Of a DNA stretch of 64,000 nucleotides, positions 35,231-44,209 are shown in pieces. The stretch lies in the NCBI RefSeq assembly GCF_027912495.1, contig NZ_CP115463.1:2627501-2691500 (forward strand), given 5' to 3'. The position numbers were made by a program, and so were the translations under genes. Numbering within the stretch: position 1 is the first letter of the stretch; each line of letters starts with the position of its first letter. This DNA is from Caulobacter sp. NIBR1757. Lineage in GTDB: Bacteria > Pseudomonadota > Alphaproteobacteria > Caulobacterales > Caulobacteraceae. The notes beneath the pieces were generated by a model. The model saw only the letters and a list, made by a program, of their open reading frames with translations. It was not told the origin of the DNA and ran no database searches.

Positions 35231-36565
35231 GTGAGCCGTCTTGCCGCCTGCCTGCTGGGCGCCGCCTGCGCCGCTTTCGCCCATCCGGCGGCCGCCGCCG
35301 ATCCCCTGCCCGCCTTCCCCGGCGCCGAGGGACACGGACGGTTTTCGCAGGGCGGCCGGGGCGGGGCGGTGCTTTTCGTGACCAATCTGGACGACGCCGG
35401 ACCTGGCAGCCTGCGCGCCGCCGTAGAGGCCAAGGGGCCGCGGACGGTGGTGTTCGAGACGGCCGGAACCATCCGGCTGAAATCGCCCCTGAAGGTCTCC
35501 CGCGGCCGCATCACCATCGCCGGCCAGACCGCGCCGGGCGATGGAATTACCCTGGCCGACCAGCCGCTGATCATCGCCGCCGACGATGTGGTGGTGCGCT
35601 TCCTGCGGGTGCGGCTGGGCGGAGAGTCTGGTGTCCAGGAGGACGCGGTCACGGTCTCGCGCGGCCGCCGCATCATGCTCGACCACATCTCGGCCAGCTG
35701 GTCGGTGGACGAGACCCTGTCGGTGGGCAGCCGCTACAGCCCGCCGGAGGATGGCGTCTACGACGTCACCGTGCAGTGGAGCCTGATCGGCGAGAGCCTG
35801 AACCGGTCGCTGCACGAGAAGGGCCGCCACGGCTACGGCAGCCTGATCCGGGGCGGCCACGGGGCGAGGATGAGCTTCCACCACAACCTGTGGGCCAGTC
35901 ATCAGGCGCGGATGCCGAGACCCGGCAACTACAACGGCCCGGAGGTGGATCCGCTTGGCCCCTTCATCGAGTTCCGCAACAACGTCTTCTACAACTGGGG
36001 CGGCGGCCATGCGGGCTACAACGCCGACACGGCGGCGCTGGCGGCCTACGACTTCGTCGGCAACAGCTACCTGCCCGGGCCCGACAGCGTCGGCCGGCTG
36101 GCCTTCTGCGAGGACAACAGCCTGTCGCGGGCCTGGTTCGCCGACAACAGCATGGCGGGCGTGGTTCCGGCCGATCCCTGGAGCCTGGTCGGATGCAAGC
36201 CGCCGGCCGGGTATCGGGCGACGGGTCCCCTCGCCGCCTCGAATGTCACGACCACGTCGTCAGCGGTGGCGGCGGAGGCGGTGCTGGCGCGGGCCGGCGC
36301 CTCGAAGGCGCGCGACGCGGTGGACCTGCGTATCGTGGCAGGCGTGAGGGACGGAAGGGGCCGGCTGATCGACAGCGAAACCCAGGTCGGCGGCTGGCCG
36401 GCGCTGAAGGCTGGGGCGGCGCCGGCGGACGTGGACCGCGACGGGATGGCGGATGCCTGGGAGCGCCAGCACGGGCTCGACCCGTCCGATGGCACGGATG
36501 GCGCCGGTGACAAGGACGGTGATGGCTACACGAACCTGGAGGCTTACCTGAGCAGCCTGACCTAG
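35231..36565 (+). CDS. secreted pectate lyase (PL1-like)
   Basis: 444 residues, GTG start after GGGAG. Signal peptide to about residue 23 (AAFAHPAAAA), then a right-handed parallel beta-helix: FPGAEGHGRFSQGGRGG, VFETAGTIRL, DDVVVRFLRVRLGG, MLDHISASWSVDETLSV (Ca2+-binding Asp/Glu), MSFHHNLWASHQARMPRPG (catalytic Arg region). The C-terminal DVDRDGMADAWERQHGLDPSDGTDGAGDKDGDGYTNLEAYL is a dockerin/thrombospondin-3-like Ca2+ repeat found at the end of many pectate lyases. It cleaves polygalacturonate by beta-elimination outside the cell. It shares its stop CTAG with ppc. Confidence 0.9.
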   Translation: MSRLAACLLGAACAAFAHPAAAADPLPAFPGAEGHGRFSQGGRGGAVLFVTNLDDAGPGSLRAAVEAKGPRTVVFETAGTIRLKSPLKVSRGRITIAGQTAPGDGITLADQPLIIAADDVVVRFLRVRLGGESGVQEDAVTVSRGRRIMLDHISASWSVDETLSVGSRYSPPEDGVYDVTVQWSLIGESLNRSLHEKGRHGYGSLIRGGHGARMSFHHNLWASHQARMPRPGNYNGPEVDPLGPFIEFRNNVFYNWGGGHAGYNADTAALAAYDFVGNSYLPGPDSVGRLAFCEDNSLSRAWFADNSMAGVVPADPWSLVGCKPPAGYRATGPLAASNVTTTSSAVAAEAVLARAGASKARDAVDLRIVAGVRDGRGRLIDSETQVGGWPALKAGAAPADVDRDGMADAWERQHGLDPSDGTDGAGDKDGDGYTNLEAYLSSLT

Positions 36566-39249
36566 CCGGTATTACGCAGGCCCGCCGCGATCCCCGTCAC
36601 TGTCAGCTGGATCGCCAGCCGCGTCTCCTCGCTGTCATCGCCCTTGCGGCGGCGGCTGAGAAGTTCCAGCTGCAAGTGGTTGAGGGGCCTGACGGAACCA
36701 GCAGCCAGCGCGACGGACTCGGCCAGGTCGGGGCGGTCATCGAGGAGCTTCGTTCCGCCCCGGATCGCCAGGGCCAGATCGACGGCCGCGTCATGCTCGC
36801 GGCGGATGGCGTCGAAGATCGGGTCGGCCGAGGCGCGGTCCTCGCACAGGGCCGCATAGCGCACCGCCAGAGCCATATCGCTCTGGGCCAGGGCCAGTTC
36901 CATGTTGGACAACAGGGCCTCGACGATGTCGAACTCGGCGGCCAGTTCTGCCAGCCGGGCCGGCTCCAGACCCGCCCGCTGCGCGCCGCCGGCCAGGCCG
37001 TACCAGCCCGGCAGCATGATCCGCGCCTGCGACCAGCTGAACACCCAGGGAATGGCCCGCAGGTCTTCGATGCGGCGGCTCTTGGTCCGTGAAGCGGGGC
37101 GGCTGCCGATGTTGAGCGTGACGATCTCGGCGATCGGGGTGGCGGACCAGAAGAAATCCTCGAAGCCCGGGGTGTCGTAGACGAGGGCGCGATAGTGGGC
37201 GAAGGCGCCGGCGGCCAGGGCGTCCATGGCTTCGACCGCCCTGGGGTGGACGGGGTCGCGCGGCCGGGCGGTGGCGGTGAGGACGGCGGCGGTCAGGCCC
37301 TCGAGGTTGCGGCGGGCGGTGGGCTGGTCGCCGAAGCGGCGGAAGATCATCTCGCCCTGCTCGGTCATCCGCAGGCGGCCCTGGACGGTGCCGGGTGGCT
37401 GGGCCAGCACGGCCTCGGCGGCGGGACCCCCGCCCCGGCCGACCGAGCCGCCTCGGCCGTGGAAGATGCGCAGGCCGACGCCCAGCCGGTCACATTCGGC
37501 GGCCAGGGCCGTGGCGGCCCGGGCCACGCCCCAGCGGGAGGCGACATAGCCGCCGTCCTTGTTGCTGTCCGAATAGCCGACCATCACCTCCTGCACCGGC
37601 GACGGGCCGAGCAGGGACCTGGCGGCGTCGGTCTCCAGCCAGGCGCGGAGCACGGCCGGGCCCGCCTCCAGGTCGCCGATGGTTTCGAACAACGGGCTGA
37701 CGCGCACCGCGGCGCGCGGCTGGGCGCCGCCCCAGACCAGGCCAGACTGCTTCAGAAGGACCAGGGGTTCGAGGATGTCGGAGACGGTGGCCGACTTGGA
37801 GACGACATAGGCGCCGATGGCCGCCGGGCCGTAGTCGGCAATGGCGCGGGCGGCGGCGTCGATGATCGACAGCTCGCGGGCCGTCTCCTCGCCATAGGCG
37901 GTGAAAGGCGAGCGCAGCGGGCGCGGGGTGGCCAGTTCCTCGAGCAGGATGGCGACGCGGGCGTCCTCGCTCAGCGCCAGGTAGTCGGCTTCGCCGCCGG
38001 CTTGTTTGAGAAGGTCGGCGATGACCCGCTCATGGACATCGGAGTTCTGCCGCAGATCGACCGAAAGCAGGTGGAAGCCGGCGGCCCGGGCCAGGGCCAG
38101 CAGGGTCTTGAGCCGGCCGCCGACCAGGCGCGCGCCGCCATGGGTTTCCAGCGAGACGCGGATGACCTCAAGGTCGGCGATGAAGGCCTCGGGGGCGTCA
38201 TAGGCGGGGCCGTCCGGATCGCTGACGGCATAGGCGACCCGCGTCCCCGTCAGCTTGACCGAGGTGGCGCAGAGGCGGTCGAAGATGCGTTCGAAGGCTA
38301 GACGATAGGGTTCATCCAGGCGATGGACGCTCGGCTGGTCAGCCTGCATGGCCAGCGCCAGCAGGGACTCGGAGGCTGGCCCATAGGCGGTCGAGATGGC
38401 CAGGTCCGACCACAGCCGTCGCACCTCGGAAGCATAGTGGTCGAGGATCAGCCGGGCCTGCGACTTCAAGGCCAGCGCCAGAGTCTCGGCTCCGACCCCG
38501 GGGTGGCCGTCGCGGTCGCCGCCCAGCCAGGTGCCGAGCTTGAGGATGGGACCGAGCTCGCCGATCTCCTCACCCCAGCGGTCGTAGAGCTCGATCAGGG
38601 CCGGCAGGATGGCGGTGCGCACCACCGACAGGGCGTTGCGGATCTCGTCGGCGACGGTGATCTTCTCGGGCCGGTAGAGCCGGGTGCGCCAGAGCAGAGC
38701 CGTCTCGCGGAACAGATCCTCGCGGATCTGGCGGTCGAGGGCCGGCGGCAGGTGATGGCGGCGCAGGGCCATCAGCCGGGCGATCTCGACCTGGCGCTCG
38801 ACCAGGGCCCGGCGGCGAACCTCGGTCGGGTGGGCGGTGAGCACCGGGGTGACCGACAGACCGGTCAGCGCCCGGGCGCCGGGCTCGCCGAGCGCCTTGA
38901 GGGCGTCGGCCAGGGTGGCGGTCTCTGCCTGGCTTTCGGCCTCGGCTTCGGCCCGGCGGCCGGCGACATCCTCGCCGATGTTGGCCAGCATGGAGGCGCA
39001 GGCGAAGGCTCGGGCCAGCAGCGAGGCTTCCGATGGGGTCACCGCGTTGAACAGGAAGCCGAGATGAGGCGCTTCGCCACCCTCTCCGGCGGCGGCCCGG
39101 GCCGCCTCGACCAGACGGGCGGCATCCTCGCCATCAAGATAGCGGATGGCCTCGGCGAGCAGGTCGCCGAGCAGCGCCAGGTTCTTGCGGACCTGGCCAT
39201 TGGAGGACACCCCTCCGGTGTTCGCGGAACCGGTCAGCGGGCCAGCCAT
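36562..39249 (-). CDS. ppc: phosphoenolpyruvate carboxylase
   Basis: 895 residues, usual family size. Catalytic His in VLTAHPTEVRRR; second His/Arg region in VGYSDSNKDGGYVASRWG and FHGRGGSVGRGGGP; RMTEQGEMI; the protein ends GLRNTG, the invariant PEPC tail. It carboxylates PEP with bicarbonate to oxaloacetate, refilling the TCA cycle. The ATG at 39249 lies inside the last codons of kduD (overlap 16 nt), implying translational coupling to the pectin operon. The tail overlaps the pectate lyase stop codon by a shared CTAG. Confidence 0.93.
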   Translation of the reverse strand: MAGPLTGSANTGGVSSNGQVRKNLALLGDLLAEAIRYLDGEDAARLVEAARAAAGEGGEAPHLGFLFNAVTPSEASLLARAFACASMLANIGEDVAGRRAEAEAESQAETATLADALKALGEPGARALTGLSVTPVLTAHPTEVRRRALVERQVEIARLMALRRHHLPPALDRQIREDLFRETALLWRTRLYRPEKITVADEIRNALSVVRTAILPALIELYDRWGEEIGELGPILKLGTWLGGDRDGHPGVGAETLALALKSQARLILDHYASEVRRLWSDLAISTAYGPASESLLALAMQADQPSVHRLDEPYRLAFERIFDRLCATSVKLTGTRVAYAVSDPDGPAYDAPEAFIADLEVIRVSLETHGGARLVGGRLKTLLALARAAGFHLLSVDLRQNSDVHERVIADLLKQAGGEADYLALSEDARVAILLEELATPRPLRSPFTAYGEETARELSIIDAAARAIADYGPAAIGAYVVSKSATVSDILEPLVLLKQSGLVWGGAQPRAAVRVSPLFETIGDLEAGPAVLRAWLETDAARSLLGPSPVQEVMVGYSDSNKDGGYVASRWGVARAATALAAECDRLGVGLRIFHGRGGSVGRGGGPAAEAVLAQPPGTVQGRLRMTEQGEMIFRRFGDQPTARRNLEGLTAAVLTATARPRDPVHPRAVEAMDALAAGAFAHYRALVYDTPGFEDFFWSATPIAEIVTLNIGSRPASRTKSRRIEDLRAIPWVFSWSQARIMLPGWYGLAGGAQRAGLEPARLAELAAEFDIVEALLSNMELALAQSDMALAVRYAALCEDRASADPIFDAIRREHDAAVDLALAIRGGTKLLDDRPDLAESVALAAGSVRPLNHLQLELLSRRRKGDDSEETRLAIQLTVTGIAAGLRNTG

Positions 39250-39989
39250 CCCCCGTCCACGGGCAGGATGGCGCCATGCACATAGTTCGAGGCCGCCGAG
39301 GCCAGGAACACGGCCGCGCCGCCAAGATCCGACGGCTGGCCCCAACGGCCGGCCGGGATGCGCTCGAGGATGGACTTGTTGCGCGCCTCGTCGGCCCGCA
39401 GGGCCTCGGTGTTGTTGGTCGAGAAATAGCCGGGCGCGATGGCGTTCACATTGATTCCCTTGACCGCCCACTCGTTGGCGAGCAGGCGGGTCAGACCGGC
39501 GATGCCGCTCTTGCTTGCCGCGTAGGAAGCCACGCGCACGCCGCCCTGGAAAGACAGCATGGAGGCGATGTTGATCACCTTTCCGGCGCCTTTTCCGAGC
39601 ATCTCGCGGGCGGCGGCCTGGGAGAGGAAGAAGGCGGTCTTCAGGTTCACATCCATCACCGCGTCCCAGTCCTCCTCGGTGAAGTCCAACGCATCGTTGC
39701 GCCGGATGATCCCCGCGTTGTTGACCAGGATGTCGGGCGCCGCCGCGGCGGCCTTTGCGGCGGCGATGATGTCGCCCGAGATGTTCGGCTGGCCGAGGTC
39801 GGCCTGGACGAAATGGAAGGCGCGGCCGGCGGCGCGCACGCCGGCCTCGGTGTCGGTCGCGGCCGAGCGGCCGACGGCGACGATGTCGGCCCCGGCCTCG
39901 GCCAGAGCCACGGCCATCGCCTGGCCAAGGCCGGTGTTGGCGCCGGTGACCATGGCCGTCCGCCCGGCCAGGCTGAAGAGATCGCTCAT
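39234..39989 (-). CDS. kduD: 2-deoxy-D-gluconate 3-dehydrogenase KduD
   Basis: 251 residues, classical short-chain dehydrogenase: MVTGANTGLGQAMAVAL (NAD-binding GxxxGxG), NNAG, catalytic Ser and YAASKSGIAGL (YxxxK), and EWAVKGINVNAIAPGYF. FSTNNTEALRADEARNKSILERIPAGRWGQPSDLGG is a strong match to KduD. It reduces 5-keto-4-deoxyuronate-derived diketone (3-deoxy-D-glycero-2,5-hexodiulosonate) to 2-keto-3-deoxygluconate. It lies 10 nt after kduI and overlaps the start of ppc. Confidence 0.93.
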   Translation of the reverse strand: MSDLFSLAGRTAMVTGANTGLGQAMAVALAEAGADIVAVGRSAATDTEAGVRAAGRAFHFVQADLGQPNISGDIIAAAKAAAAAPDILVNNAGIIRRNDALDFTEEDWDAVMDVNLKTAFFLSQAAAREMLGKGAGKVINIASMLSFQGGVRVASYAASKSGIAGLTRLLANEWAVKGINVNAIAPGYFSTNNTEALRADEARNKSILERIPAGRWGQPSDLGGAAVFLASAASNYVHGAILPVDGGWLAR

Positions 39990-39999
39990 GTGCGGGAGC

Positions 40000-40833
40000 C
40001 TACTTCAGCTGGCAGATGTCGAGGACATTCATGTCCGTGTAGTCGAGGTTCTCGCCGCCCATGGCCCAGATGAAGGCGTAGTTGGCGGTGCCCGAGCCCA
40101 TGTGGATCGACCAGGGCGGGCTGACCACGGCTTCCTCGTTGGCCACCACGATGTGGCGGGCGCTGTCAGGCTCGCCCATGAAGTGGAAGACCCGCTCGTC
40201 GCCCTTGAGATCGAAGTAGAAGTAGATTTCCGAGCGACGATCATGCAGGTGCGGCGGCATGGTGTTCCAGACACTGCCGGTGTTGAGGATGGTCAGGCCG
40301 AGCAGCAGCTGGGCCGACTGGCAGACACCGGGAATGATGTACTGGTAGATGGTCCGCTCGTTGGAGGTCTCCAGCGACCCGCGCTGCAGGGGTGTGGCGT
40401 CGGCGATTGCGATCTTCTTGACCTCGAAGCGGGCGTGGGCCGGGGTCGAGGTCAGGTAGAAGCGGGCCCCCTCCCCTTCGAAGACGACGTCCTTCGTGCC
40501 CATCGGAATATAGAGGCCGTCGCGCGGGCCCATGTCGAAGGCCTGGCCATCGACCGTGATCCTGCCAGGCCCGCCGACATTGATGACCCCCATCTCGCGG
40601 CGCTCAAGGAAGGGATGGCCGGCGGCGCTGGCCGGCTCGGTCTGGTCGGGCAGTTTCAGGGGCGAAGCGCCGGGCGCGGCGCCGCCGATCACGAAGCGTT
40701 CGTTGTGGCTGTAGTTGAGAACCACCTGACCATCGGCGAACAGGCCGCTGATCAGGTAGCGGTCACGCAACTGATCGTTGGTGGCGCCGTCCATCATGTC
40801 CGGATGGGTGGCCTGAAGCGTCTTGGCGAACAT
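40000..40833 (-). CDS. kduI: 5-keto-4-deoxyuronate isomerase KduI
   Basis: 277 residues, KduI/IolB cupin family. The zinc site is in [18 protein letters not shown] (HxH...E) with a later His in [31 protein letters not shown], which is the conserved C-terminus. It isomerises 5-keto-4-deoxyuronate, formed from unsaturated galacturonides, into the substrate of KduD. First gene of a kduI-kduD-ppc transcription unit; an operator-like sequence is 37 nt upstream. Confidence 0.94.
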   Translation of the reverse strand: MFAKTLQATHPDMMDGATNDQLRDRYLISGLFADGQVVLNYSHNERFVIGGAAPGASPLKLPDQTEPASAAGHPFLERREMGVINVGGPGRITVDGQAFDMGPRDGLYIPMGTKDVVFEGEGARFYLTSTPAHARFEVKKIAIADATPLQRGSLETSNERTIYQYIIPGVCQSAQLLLGLTILNTGSVWNTMPPHLHDRRSEIYFYFDLKGDERVFHFMGEPDSARHIVVANEEAVVSPPWSIHMGSGTANYAFIWAMGGENLDYTDMNVLDICQLK

Positions 40834-40869
40834 GCGGCGGTCTCCTCGAAGGCGGTCTGTTTGTGGTCA

Positions 40870-40883
40870 GGTAACCGGTGTCA
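40870..40883. promoter_or_regulatory. operator-like site upstream of kduI
   Basis: GGTAACCGGTGTCA keeps one perfect half (CCGGTGTCA) of the palindrome seen twice at 35098 and 35131, and 11 of its 14 bases. Its position 37 nt before the kduI start supports a shared pectin regulon. Confidence 0.5.
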
Positions 40884-40900
40884 TGTCTTTGGGCAAGATA

Positions 40901-41074
40901 GTTCCTCCCCCAGGCGCGTAGCGCCGGATCGGGGAGGTGTCCGACGCGCAGCGTCGGATGGAGGGGGTCTCCAACGCAAGCAAGCGGCAGCGGAAAAGGT
41001 TCAGCAGCAACGGGTGGGGGCCCCCTCCCCCACGGCCTGCGGCCGCGGTCCCCCTCTCCCGATGGGGGAGGAAT
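40901..41074. repeat. composite palindromic repeat cluster between kduI and recA
   Basis: Several hairpins in a row: CCTCCCC..GGGGAGG with inner GGCGC..GCGCC (40904-40937); TCCGACGC-GCA-GCGTCGGA (40940-40958, perfect 8-bp stem); GTGGGGG..CCCCCAC (41014-41033); GGCC-TGC-GGCC (41034-41044); CTCCC-GAT-GGGGGAG (41056-41070). It is an array of intergenic palindromes; no gene is seen. With the rest of 40834-41210 this forms a 377-nt non-coding gap. Confidence 0.7.
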
Positions 41075-41107
41075 AAAAAAAGGACGCCCGCCGGTCAGCG
41101 GACGCCC
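41075..41107 (-). terminator. rho-independent terminator of recA
   Basis: In the minus sense: GGGCGTCCGC, loop TGACCG, GCGGGCGTCC (10 pairs including two G-U), then seven T. It lies about 104 nt past the recA stop. Confidence 0.85.
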
Positions 41108-41210
41108 TTTAGCTGCGGCCCGCCAAGTGCGGGGCGGAACGGGAGGTCGAGGGTGGGTCGCCTCACCGTTCCCGGCGGGCCGCGAGCATTTCTGCCCGGC
41201 GGAACCGGTC

Positions 41211-42281
<1,071 letters not shown>

Positions 42282-42356
42282 ACCAAGTCCACCTTGTCCC
42301 ACGATTCTCGCCGGCCCGCCCGGCGCGTCTGGGATATAAGTACATGGTTTGTTCTT

Positions 42357-42371
42357 GTTCGCAATATGTTC
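42357..42371. promoter_or_regulatory. LexA box GTTC-N7-GTTC of recA
   Basis: GTTCGCAATATGTTC matches the alphaproteobacterial SOS operator (direct repeat GTTC-N7-GTTC). It lies 76 nt upstream of the recA start. On the minus strand TTGCGA within it may serve as -35, and a TATA-rich stretch near 42333 as -10. Confidence 0.85.
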
Positions 42372-42526
42372 TCGTTTGGGACGGCAACATTTTTGCGCAA
42401 GGCCGGACCGGAAGCCCGCGAGAGGGACTCGCCCATTTCGTGCTGTGACGGCCTGACGCACCCGGCTGACAACGGCCCCTTAAGCTCCTCTCGCCTACAG
42501 GAAATGGCCCTATCCGGAGTCACGCC

Positions 42527-44149
42527 TTGCCCACCTCTTCCCTGACGCTGCTCGGCTTCGCCTTCGCCGCCGGTGATCTTCTCCTCGAGCTGGACGCCGC
42601 CGGGACGGTGCTGGAGGCCGTCGGGGCCGCGCAGTCGATGCTCGGCGTGGCGGAGGAAGAACTGGTTGGCCGGCCGCTGACCAGCATCTTCGATGACACC
42701 GATGTCCAGCTGCTGGGCGCCATCCTCGAATGCCTGGACGAGGGTCAACGGCGCGGACCCGCCACCCTGCGTCTCGCTCGCCCCGGCCAGCACGGCGCCG
42801 CGGTCACCCTGCGCAAGCTGCCCGGCAACAGCGGTCGCATCTCCTGCGCCCTCCTGGCCGCTCCGCTGCCCAACACCCGGGGCGGCGAGGACGGCATGCA
42901 TGATCGCGCCAGCTTCGAGGCCGTGGCCCGGGGCCTGACCGAAGCCGCCCACCTGGCCGGCCGCGAGCTGGAACTGGCCATGGTCGACCTGGCCGGGCTG
43001 GAGGAGGCCCGCCGCGCGCTCGCTCCGGCCGAGGTCAGGTCGCTCGACGCCCGCGTCGCCGGCGCCCTCCGGGCCGAGGCCGGCCAGCACGGGGCCGCCG
43101 CCAGGCTGGAGGGCGAACGCTTCGCCCTGCTGCGCGAGGCCGGCGAGACCCCGGACCTGGTCGCCCGCCGCCTCAGCCGCGCCATCGCCACCGCCGCCGG
43201 CGCCGCGCCGATCGGCGGCAAGGTGCAGTCGGTGCCGCTGGAGATCGCCTCTCCCGGGCGCCTCGCCCGGGCCATGCGCTACGCCCTCGACGACTTCCTG
43301 GCCGAAGGCCTGAAGGACGTTCCGCCACGATCGATGGCCGACGCCATGAACCGCTCGGTGCGCCGCACCCTGGCGCGGGCGGGCGAACTGGGCGCCGCCG
43401 TCAGCCAGCGCCGTTTCTCCCTCGCCTTCCAGCCGGTTGTCGCCCTGGCCGACGGCAGCCTGCATCACCACGAGGCCCTTGTCCGCTTCGAGGACAACGC
43501 CAGCCCCTTCGCCATGGTCCGCATGGCCGAGGAGTTCGACCTCATCGAGGAGCTCGACCGTGCCGTCCTCGAACAGGCGATCCGCCGCATCAAGGGCGAC
43601 CGGACCGGCGAACTGCGCCTGGCGGTCAACATCTCCGGCCGCAGCATCGGTTCGGCTCCCTTCGTCGAGGGCCTGCAACGGCTGATCAGCCAGACCGCCA
43701 ACCTCGGCCAACGGCTGATCCTGGAAATCACCGAAAGCGCCGCCATCGACGACCTGGCCCAGGCCAACCGCCATATCCAGGCGCTGCGCTCGACCGGCTG
43801 CATCGTCTGCCTCGACGACTTTGGGGCGGGTTCGGCCTCGCTGGCCTATCTGCAGACCCTGACGGTCGATGTGGTCAAGATCGACGGACGCTACGTTCGC
43901 GACCTGACCGGCGGCGGCCGCGACGCCGCTCTCGTCCGCCACGTCGTCAGGCTGTGCCAGGACCTCAAGGTCCGGACCGTCGCCGAGATGGTCGAGAACA
44001 AGGAGGTCGAGGCCGCCGTCCGCGAGGCCGGCGTCGACATGGCCCAGGGCTGGTACTACGGCCGCCCGGCCGAGACCCCTGCCCAGCCGATCAAGCACGC
44101 CGCTCCGACCAACCTCCGCCGGGCCGGCGCCAAGGAGAGCTGGGGCTGA
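42527..44149 (+). CDS. PAS-EAL cyclic-di-GMP phosphodiesterase
   Basis: 540 residues, TTG start with GGAG 7 nt upstream. A PAS-like domain (about 10-110) is followed by a region of GGDEF size without the GGDEF motif (about 125-265), then an EAL domain (about 285-520). Catalytic elements present: EALVRF, NISGRS, EITES, DDFGAGSASL, VVKIDG, AQGWYYGRP; the usual AEGVE is AEMVEN with Glu kept. It should hydrolyse c-di-GMP. It has divergent orientation to recA and lies in the recA-cckA neighbourhood. Activity is inferred from the residues. Confidence 0.85.
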   Translation: MPTSSLTLLGFAFAAGDLLLELDAAGTVLEAVGAAQSMLGVAEEELVGRPLTSIFDDTDVQLLGAILECLDEGQRRGPATLRLARPGQHGAAVTLRKLPGNSGRISCALLAAPLPNTRGGEDGMHDRASFEAVARGLTEAAHLAGRELELAMVDLAGLEEARRALAPAEVRSLDARVAGALRAEAGQHGAAARLEGERFALLREAGETPDLVARRLSRAIATAAGAAPIGGKVQSVPLEIASPGRLARAMRYALDDFLAEGLKDVPPRSMADAMNRSVRRTLARAGELGAAVSQRRFSLAFQPVVALADGSLHHHEALVRFEDNASPFAMVRMAEEFDLIEELDRAVLEQAIRRIKGDRTGELRLAVNISGRSIGSAPFVEGLQRLISQTANLGQRLILEITESAAIDDLAQANRHIQALRSTGCIVCLDDFGAGSASLAYLQTLTVDVVKIDGRYVRDLTGGGRDAALVRHVVRLCQDLKVRTVAEMVENKEVEAAVREAGVDMAQGWYYGRPAETPAQPIKHAAPTNLRRAGAKESWG

Positions 44150-44161
44150 GGCCAAAGAAAC

Positions 44162-44200
44162 GGGGACACATAAAATTCGCCAGTGAATTCAACGTGTCCC
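44162..44200. repeat. GGGGACAC inverted repeat between convergent genes
   Basis: GGGGACACATAAAATTC (44162-44178) and GAATTCAACGTGTCCC (44185-44200) form an imperfect hairpin with a 6-nt loop, between the stop codons of the EAL and DUF885 genes. The GGGGACA arms recall the element at 23174-23248. It may also act as a bidirectional terminator. Confidence 0.6.
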
Positions 44201-44209
44201 TCTTGTCCC

